Assembly (NCBI GenBank): GCA_020061125.1
Contig: JAGUYV010000405.1
Location: 1 to 9,225, forward strand
Reading direction: 5' to 3'
DNA length: 9,225 nt
Source of the DNA: a bacterium
GTDB lineage: Bacteria; UBP15; UBA6099; DSWB01
Shown here: in pieces, positions 5,381 to 9,225 of the stretch
Layout of the letters: each line of letters begins with the position of its first letter
How positions within the stretch are numbered: the first letter of the stretch is position 1
Notes under the pieces: model-generated
Told to the model about the DNA's origin: nothing
Seen by the model: the letters and a program-made list of their open reading frames with translations, nothing else
Databases searched by the model: none
Position numbers and translations under genes: made by a program

Positions 5381-7069
5381 ATGCCGCGCTCCACGCCCGT
5401 TACACTCATACTATCCGTTGTTCTCTGCCTTTTTTGTATGTTTTCTTATAACCCGGCGGCCCGCGCGGCTTACACCGGCGGCGAAGTCGTGACCGCCAAA
5501 CTGGCCGCAAGAATGCGCGCCCTCATCAGCCGGGACGATGTTACACCGGAGTACCAAGCCAAAGTCGAGGCCGCTCTTGACCGCACCTTCGACAAGGCCT
5601 GCGTGCGCGACTTCCCGGCCATGGTGCTTGCCCTGTGGGCGCCCGCAACAGCCGTGGACAACGCCAAAGCCGAAGCCCTGCGCCTGGCCGACAGCCTCGG
5701 ACTGGAAAGAAAAAATCTGGCCTCCCTGCAAACCCGGCGCGCGGAAAACACCGCAGCCCGTGATGCCGCCGTTACGCTCCTTCCGAAAAAGCAGGAGGCA
5801 AGAAAACAGATCGAGCCGGATTACGCCGCAGCCCAGGCCGCTCTTGACGCTTCCAGGCGCCAGGTCCAGTCCCTCATTGATATAGACGATTCAGCAAGGA
5901 AAAATGTTCGCTCCGCAAAAGAAAAACTCCAGGCGCTGGATCAGCGGGAACAAAGAATAGATGCCAGACTCCAGGTTTTGAAACAGGCCACGGAAAACTG
6001 CCAGGCACCGGAAACCACAGAACCCGAAACCAAAGACGAGACCGCTAATTCCGAAAACAAAAATGAAAACATCTCCGGTCAGGAGATTCTTGAGGAAATC
6101 AAGAAGTTGATGCTTGAGCTTGACGCCCTGCCTGCGGCCAGAGCCGCACTCGAAACAGAGCGCACAGCAGCGGAGCAAGCCCTGTCCGCGGCTTCGGATA
6201 ATCTTGCCGCGGGACAAAAGCGGCTTGCCGCAGACAGAGCCACATTCGACGATGTGGCGGATCGCCTGGGTGAGGTCAAAAAGCGCATCGCGGATCTCGA
6301 ATCGGAAATCGTGCAACGGAACGCAAGGGAAAAGGACCTTGATGCGCAAATCACGGAGTCCTTGACTCTGATCGCCAATCTTGAGGTCAAGCTGGCCGAG
6401 GCCAAGCGCGTGGCGGACACGATTTCCGACAAGGCGCTGGCCGAATACAAGGCTGCGCTCAAGCCCTTTGACAACTGGGGCTGCGCGTCCGGCATGGCCA
6501 TGGTCGAGGGCACATTCTGCATGGATATCTATGAGTACCCCAACCGCAAGGGCGACCGTCCGGCCGTGGGGGTGTCCTGGACCGATGCGGAACAGGCCTG
6601 CCGCGATGCGGGCAAGCGCCTGTGCACGGACGCGGAGTGGGCTTTCGCCTGCGCCGGGCCGGACTGTTTCATGCGCCACACGCCGAACGATTACAGCAGT
6701 GAAACATGCAATCTGGGCCTGGGCTTCTACGGCGAAGCCGGGCCGCGCATCTCGGGCTGGAGGCCGGACATGCAGGAAACCGGCCCCTACGACGACACCG
6801 TGAATCCCGAGCCTGCGGCCGGGGCCTCGTTCTTCGCGTGCGACAGCCCCTACGGCCCTGCGGATCTTGTCGGCAATCTCTGGGAATGGATCGCGGACAC
6901 GCACAAGAGGCCCAATGTGCATGGCGTGCGCATCGGGGGCAACCCCAGCCAGTTCGAGCCGAACTGCGGTGACGCCTCCTGGTACGACGCCTCCACCACC
7001 CTGCCCCACCTCGGCTTCCGCTGCTGCGCCGATCCCCGCAGCATGTTCGCCGAAACCGCATTGAAATAA
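5381..7069 (+). CDS. Secreted coiled-coil protein with C-terminal SUMF1/FGE-sulfatase-like domain
   Basis: The 562-aa product has a signal peptide (hydrophobic 7-22; likely cleavage after ARA, residue 29). Two long Ala/Glu/Lys/Arg-rich helical stretches likely to form coiled coils (about 95-205 and 235-355) are split by an acidic, Asn/Thr-rich linker (210-231). The C-terminal domain (about 368-550) has SUMF1-fold signatures: FCMDIYEYPN (379-388), GKRLCTDAEWAFAC (411-424), GNLWEW (498-503) and GFRCC (545-549). True formylglycine-generating enzymes use a Cys pair followed by Arg-Tyr-Arg before GFRC. Here that region has only C529 and no RYR, so sulfatase activation is doubtful and the domain may act as a binding or structural fold. 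No sulfatase gene lies nearby. The ATG has only a weak G-rich stretch upstream (5363-5368). The gene is divergent from the sigma factor and appears to be transcribed alone. Function unknown; an envelope-spanning or surface role is a guess. Confidence 0.85.
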   Translation: MPRSTPVTLILSVVLCLFCMFSYNPAARAAYTGGEVVTAKLAARMRALISRDDVTPEYQAKVEAALDRTFDKACVRDFPAMVLALWAPATAVDNAKAEALRLADSLGLERKNLASLQTRRAENTAARDAAVTLLPKKQEARKQIEPDYAAAQAALDASRRQVQSLIDIDDSARKNVRSAKEKLQALDQREQRIDARLQVLKQATENCQAPETTEPETKDETANSENKNENISGQEILEEIKKLMLELDALPAARAALETERTAAEQALSAASDNLAAGQKRLAADRATFDDVADRLGEVKKRIADLESEIVQRNAREKDLDAQITESLTLIANLEVKLAEAKRVADTISDKALAEYKAALKPFDNWGCASGMAMVEGTFCMDIYEYPNRKGDRPAVGVSWTDAEQACRDAGKRLCTDAEWAFACAGPDCFMRHTPNDYSSETCNLGLGFYGEAGPRISGWRPDMQETGPYDDTVNPEPAAGASFFACDSPYGPADLVGNLWEWIADTHKRPNVHGVRIGGNPSQFEPNCGDASWYDASTTLPHLGFRCCADPRSMFAETALK

Positions 7070-7126
7070 TCTTCGCGCAATCACTTGCGTGCTGGTTTCC
7101 ATCTAATAATATTATTTTGTTTCTGT

Positions 7127-7148
7127 AAAAGGACGGTTTTGTCCTTTT
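7127..7148 (+). terminator. Probable terminator of the coiled-coil/SUMF1-like gene
   Basis: AAAAGGAC (7127-7134) and GTCCTTTT (7141-7148) form an eight-pair stem with loop GGTTTT. The stem itself supplies the T-tract. It is symmetric, so it could work in both directions, and it lies 57 bases after the stop codon. Confidence 0.6.
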
Positions 7149-7159
7149 ATTGAAATGAA

Positions 7160-7176
7160 ATGGTTTTCAAAACCAT
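7160..7176. repeat. Perfect 8-bp inverted repeat upstream of the methyltransferase gene
   Basis: ATGGTTTT (7160-7167) and AAAACCAT (7169-7176) flank a single C. The one-base centre makes it a poor RNA hairpin but a good dyad for a dimeric DNA-binding protein. It lies about 34 bp before the candidate -10 box of the next gene, where an operator or activator site would fit. Confidence 0.4.
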
Positions 7177-7186
7177 AACTTATGCG

Positions 7187-7215
7187 TGGAAGCAGCCTTG
7201 ATGCGGGGCTATAAT
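7187..7215 (+). promoter_or_regulatory. Candidate promoter of the methyltransferase gene
   Basis: A perfect TATAAT (7210-7215) is preceded at 17 bp by a poor -35 (TGGAAG, 7187-7192). The start would be near 7222, about 35 bases before the ATG. The weak -35 beside a dyad repeat would suit an activator-dependent promoter. Confidence 0.45.
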
Positions 7216-7256
7216 GTGCGGTACGAGGAATATTTGGGCGGCGGGAGGCGCGGCGC

Positions 7257-8012
7257 ATGGACAAGAAGCAGAAAAGGGTGTTTATGGAGCTGTTCAGCGG
7301 GTTGCCGCGGCAAGGGCCGGGCAGCGCCGCAGCCACGGCGCGCGCGTTTTCCATGTGCCGCCTTCCAGAGGGAAAAACCCACATAGTGGATGTGGGCTGC
7401 GGCACGGGCGCGGCCGCCCTGGAACTGGCGCGCCTGGCCCCGGAAGCGGACATCACGGCCATTGACACCCATGCGCCTTTCCTCGACGAACTCGAAGCCA
7501 GATTTCTCGAGCACGGGTTCTCGGAAAGGCTCATCACCGCGGCCGAGCCTATGGAAGACCTTCCCTTCGAGGACGAAGCCATGGATGTGCTGTGGTGCGA
7601 AGGCGCCATTTACAACATGGGCGTGAAAAATGCGCTCGAATCGTGGAACCGTTTCATCAAGCCAGGCGGATATCTGGCGTTTTCCGAAGTGTGCTGGCTC
7701 ACGCCGGACCCGCCCGCCGTGGCCGCCGAATTCTGGGCCGCGGAGTACCCCGGCATTTCCCGGCCCGATGCCGTCATGGCGCTGATCCACGACGCGGGAT
7801 ACGAGCTTGCGGGCCATTTCGCCCTGCCCGCTTCGGCATGGACCGATGATTATTACATTCCCCTGCAACGGAATGTGGCCCGGTTGCGTGAGCAATACGC
7901 GAACGACGGGGCCGCGCTTGAAATCATAGATATGACGCAACGGGAAATTGATATATTCTACAAATACTCCGGCAGTTACGGATATGTGTTTTTCGTGGCG
8001 CGCAAGCCGTAG
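7257..8012 (+). CDS. Class I SAM-dependent methyltransferase, substrate unknown
   Basis: This 251-aa cytoplasmic protein has the Rossmann-type SAM fold. Motif I is VDVGCGTGAAAL (44-55), the acidic residue at the end of strand 2 is D70 (TAID), and a UbiE-like motif EDLPFEDEAMDVLWCEGAIYN runs from about 100 to 120. The post-I motif KPGGYLAFSE is at 135-144. The segment after it (SEVCWLT, then a Trp/Tyr-rich stretch through HFALPASAWTDDYYIPLQ, 143-204) resembles a broad family of small-molecule methyltransferases. No member of that family that I can recall has an assigned substrate, so I assign none. GGGAGG (7243-7248) lies eight bases before the ATG and fixes the start. It is a single gene with its own candidate promoter, converging on the dehydrogenase gene with only 18 bases between stop codons. 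Confidence 0.9.
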   Translation: MDKKQKRVFMELFSGLPRQGPGSAAATARAFSMCRLPEGKTHIVDVGCGTGAAALELARLAPEADITAIDTHAPFLDELEARFLEHGFSERLITAAEPMEDLPFEDEAMDVLWCEGAIYNMGVKNALESWNRFIKPGGYLAFSEVCWLTPDPPAVAAEFWAAEYPGISRPDAVMALIHDAGYELAGHFALPASAWTDDYYIPLQRNVARLREQYANDGAALEIIDMTQREIDIFYKYSGSYGYVFFVARKP

Positions 8013-8032
8013 CCGCTGATGCTCCGGCGGCT
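8011..8032. terminator. GC hairpin between convergent genes
   Basis: AGCCGC (8011-8016) and GCGGCT (8027-8032) form a six-pair stem that overlaps the stop codons of both convergent genes. No T-tract follows on either strand, so it is at best a weak bidirectional terminator. Confidence 0.3.
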
Positions 8033-9029
8033 ATGTCTGGCCCTCGATGCGGTTGCGCGGTTCTCCGCGCTCGAACGCGGCGATGTTTTCGGCCACTTCG
8101 TGGAGCAGGCGCTGGCGCGCCTCGCGCGCGCTCCAGGCCGTGTGCGGGGTGACGATCAGATTGTCGAGTTCTCTGGCCGCCTCGGTCATGATATGCCCCG
8201 GAGCGGGCGGCTCCTGGCTCAAGACATCGAACGCCGCGCCCGCGATGCGGCCCTGGCGCAGGGCGTCCAGAAGCGCGGGTTCATCCACGATTTTTCCGCG
8301 CGCCACATTCAGCAGATACGCGCCGGGCTTCATGAGCGCCAGCTCGCGCGCGCCGATCAGCCCGCGCGTCTCGGGCGTGAGCGGGCAGTGGATGGACACG
8401 AAGTCCGAGGCCCGCAAAAGATCGTCCAGGGCTACGCGCCCCTGTGGAGGCGGCCCCTGCTGTCCGGGCCGCTGGCTCACCAGAACCGTCATGCCGAACG
8501 CCTGCGCTGCGCGCTGCACGGCCAGGCCGATGGCGCCCAGCCCGATGATGCCCAGAACCTTGCCTTCCAGTTCCATGCACTGCCGGTTCAGAAGGCAGAA
8601 CAGAGAGCTGCGGTTCCAGTATCCCTCGCGCACATCCCGGCTGTACTGGGGAATGTTGCACGCAAAATTCAGAATGAATCCCATGGTGTGCTGCATGACC
8701 GCGGCCGTGGAATAACCAGCCACATTGCACACGGCGATGCCGCGTTCGCGGGCCGCGTCCAGGTCCACATTGTTTGCGCCCGTGGCCGCGATGGCGATCA
8801 GCTTGAGGTTCGCGGCCCGCGGGTTGTCCATCACATCCGCGCGAATCACAACCTTGTTGGTCACAGCCACATGCTGCCCTGACAGGCGCTCCGCAGTCTG
8901 CCCACGCACGGTCTCGGGATAAAACGCGCAATTCCAGTCATTGCGGAACCGGGACATGTCCATGTCGCCGCAATCCACGCTGGATGCGTCAAGAAAAACC
9001 ACATTGAGTTTTGTGTTCGTTGCATTCAT
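8031..9029 (-). CDS. D-2-hydroxyacid dehydrogenase (glycerate dehydrogenase / hydroxypyruvate reductase-like)
   Basis: The 332-aa product reduces a 2-keto acid, most likely hydroxypyruvate or glyoxylate, with a nicotinamide cofactor in the cytoplasm. The substrate loop ATGANNVD (82-89) resembles that of glycerate dehydrogenases. The nucleotide-binding GLGAIG is at 163-168, followed by HCPLTPETRGLIG (214-226). NVARGKIVDE carries catalytic R244, QEPP carries E273 and TPHTAWS carries H296. After the second strand the chain reads VSQRPG with no Asp, so NADPH use is possible. I start at ATG 9029 rather than the in-frame ATG at 9038: the latter overlaps a perfect TATAAT box, and a start from that box would fall at about 9029. 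Neither has a ribosome binding site. The exact substrate is not determined by sequence alone; the fold and catalytic triad are clear. Confidence 0.92.
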   Translation of the reverse strand: MNATNTKLNVVFLDASSVDCGDMDMSRFRNDWNCAFYPETVRGQTAERLSGQHVAVTNKVVIRADVMDNPRAANLKLIAIAATGANNVDLDAARERGIAVCNVAGYSTAAVMQHTMGFILNFACNIPQYSRDVREGYWNRSSLFCLLNRQCMELEGKVLGIIGLGAIGLAVQRAAQAFGMTVLVSQRPGQQGPPPQGRVALDDLLRASDFVSIHCPLTPETRGLIGARELALMKPGAYLLNVARGKIVDEPALLDALRQGRIAGAAFDVLSQEPPAPGHIMTEAARELDNLIVTPHTAWSAREARQRLLHEVAENIAAFERGEPRNRIEGQT

Positions 9030-9036
9030 AGGGGAC

Positions 9037-9064
9037 ATTATAGCAGAGGCGCGCGGCGCATCAA
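9037..9064 (-). promoter_or_regulatory. Promoter of the hydroxyacid dehydrogenase gene, probably leaderless
   Basis: On the minus strand TTGATG (9064-9059) and a perfect TATAAT (9042-9037) are 16 bp apart. The usual seven-base gap puts the first transcribed base on the A of the ATG at 9029. The -35 overlaps the stop codon of the upstream gene. Confidence 0.6.
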
Positions 9065-9225
9065 ATGCGCGACAGAGGGCCGGTGACGACCTGCGGCTCC
9101 GCCTGGTCCTGGATGATCATCTGGTGGATGGGGCCGGCGATGGAACGCGCGCGCGTGAGACGGAATTCGATGCGGCCCGCGTGCTGCGCGGCCATGCGCG
9201 AGGCGCGCAGAATGCCGTCGCGCGA
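9061..9225 (-). CDS. C-terminus of an unrecognised protein (5' end outside window)
   Basis: An open frame of 54 codons enters from the right edge on the minus strand and ends at TGA (9063-9061). The fragment has an Arg/Ala-rich helical part (ILRASRMAAQHAG, EFRLTRARSIAG), then GPIHQMIIQDQ and the tail TGPLSRI. I do not recognise the family. The early part faintly recalls the C-terminal helix of ATP-synthase gamma subunits (an R-M-A run, then a T/S-x-x-RAR stretch), but the ending differs, so I do not assign it. It is 31 bases upstream of the dehydrogenase gene on the same strand, so read-through into that gene is possible. The frame is supported by being open to the edge and by the tight spacing. 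Confidence 0.6.
   Translation of the reverse strand, partial: SRDGILRASRMAAQHAGRIEFRLTRARSIAGPIHQMIIQDQAEPQVVTGPLSRI

Noticed and set aside
5891-7102. 403-codon minus-strand frame opposite the coiled-coil/SUMF1-like gene
   Set aside because: It is a shadow of the real gene on the plus strand, which has a signal peptide and domain motifs; the antisense product has none.
8019-8882. 287-codon plus-strand frame opposite the dehydrogenase
   Set aside because: It is antisense to a gene with a complete NAD-binding motif and catalytic triad; no independent support.
1-9225. CRISPR array, insertion sequence, prophage or integration site
   Set aside because: I see no spaced direct repeats, transposase or integrase motifs, or terminal inverted repeats; gene order and composition look chromosomal.

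Overview
The window is high-GC bacterial chromosome, densely coded, with seven complete protein genes and a partial gene at each edge. The genes are a membrane-protein tail (HPP family), a three-gene respiratory operon, a primary-type sigma factor, a secreted coiled-coil protein with a sulfatase-modifying-factor-like domain, a SAM methyltransferase and a D-2-hydroxyacid dehydrogenase. I cannot name the organism. The Rieske protein, the b6-type cytochrome b and the multihaem cytochrome suggest a Gram-negative, probably menaquinone-using, anaerobic or facultative respirer. The sigma factor is short (383 aa, no long non-conserved insert), which is unlike the roughly 600-residue RpoD of gamma-proteobacteria. 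A deep-branching or PVC-like lineage, or a deltaproteobacterial one, is possible; this is inference.

Layout: 3-251 (+) is the C-terminus of an HPP-family membrane protein. 252-535 has no gene. It holds a good sigma70-type promoter (323-352) and, about 115 bases further on, a strong intrinsic terminator (467-500) that lies before the next gene. This defines a roughly 142-nt leader or small RNA. 536-3826 (+) is a tight operon of Rieske protein, fused b6/subunit-IV cytochrome b and an octahaem HAO-like cytochrome c, closed by a terminator at 3881-3917. A second hairpin at 3953-3982 closes the convergent sigma-factor gene (5161-4010, -). Divergent from the sigma gene is a 562-aa secreted coiled-coil/SUMF1-like protein (5381-7069, +). 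An AT-rich spacer with two inverted repeats follows, then the methyltransferase (7257-8012, +). It converges on the hydroxyacid dehydrogenase (9029-8031, -), whose promoter suggests a leaderless mRNA. The last 165 bases are the C-terminus of an unrecognised gene on the minus strand.

The respiratory operon is the most interesting part. The cytochrome b carries the cysteine used for covalent haem ci in b6f complexes and the b6f-type 14/15 histidine spacing. The Rieske protein lacks the Ser and Tyr that raise the midpoint potential. The place of cytochrome f/c1 is taken by a membrane-anchored octahaem protein of the hydroxylamine oxidoreductase family. The simplest reading is a quinol-oxidising complex that passes electrons directly to an octahaem nitrogen-oxide (nitrite/hydroxylamine) reductase, recalling the Rieske/cytochrome b clusters with HAO paralogues in anammox planctomycetes. 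The adjacent HPP gene, a family with known nitrite-transport members, fits this theme.
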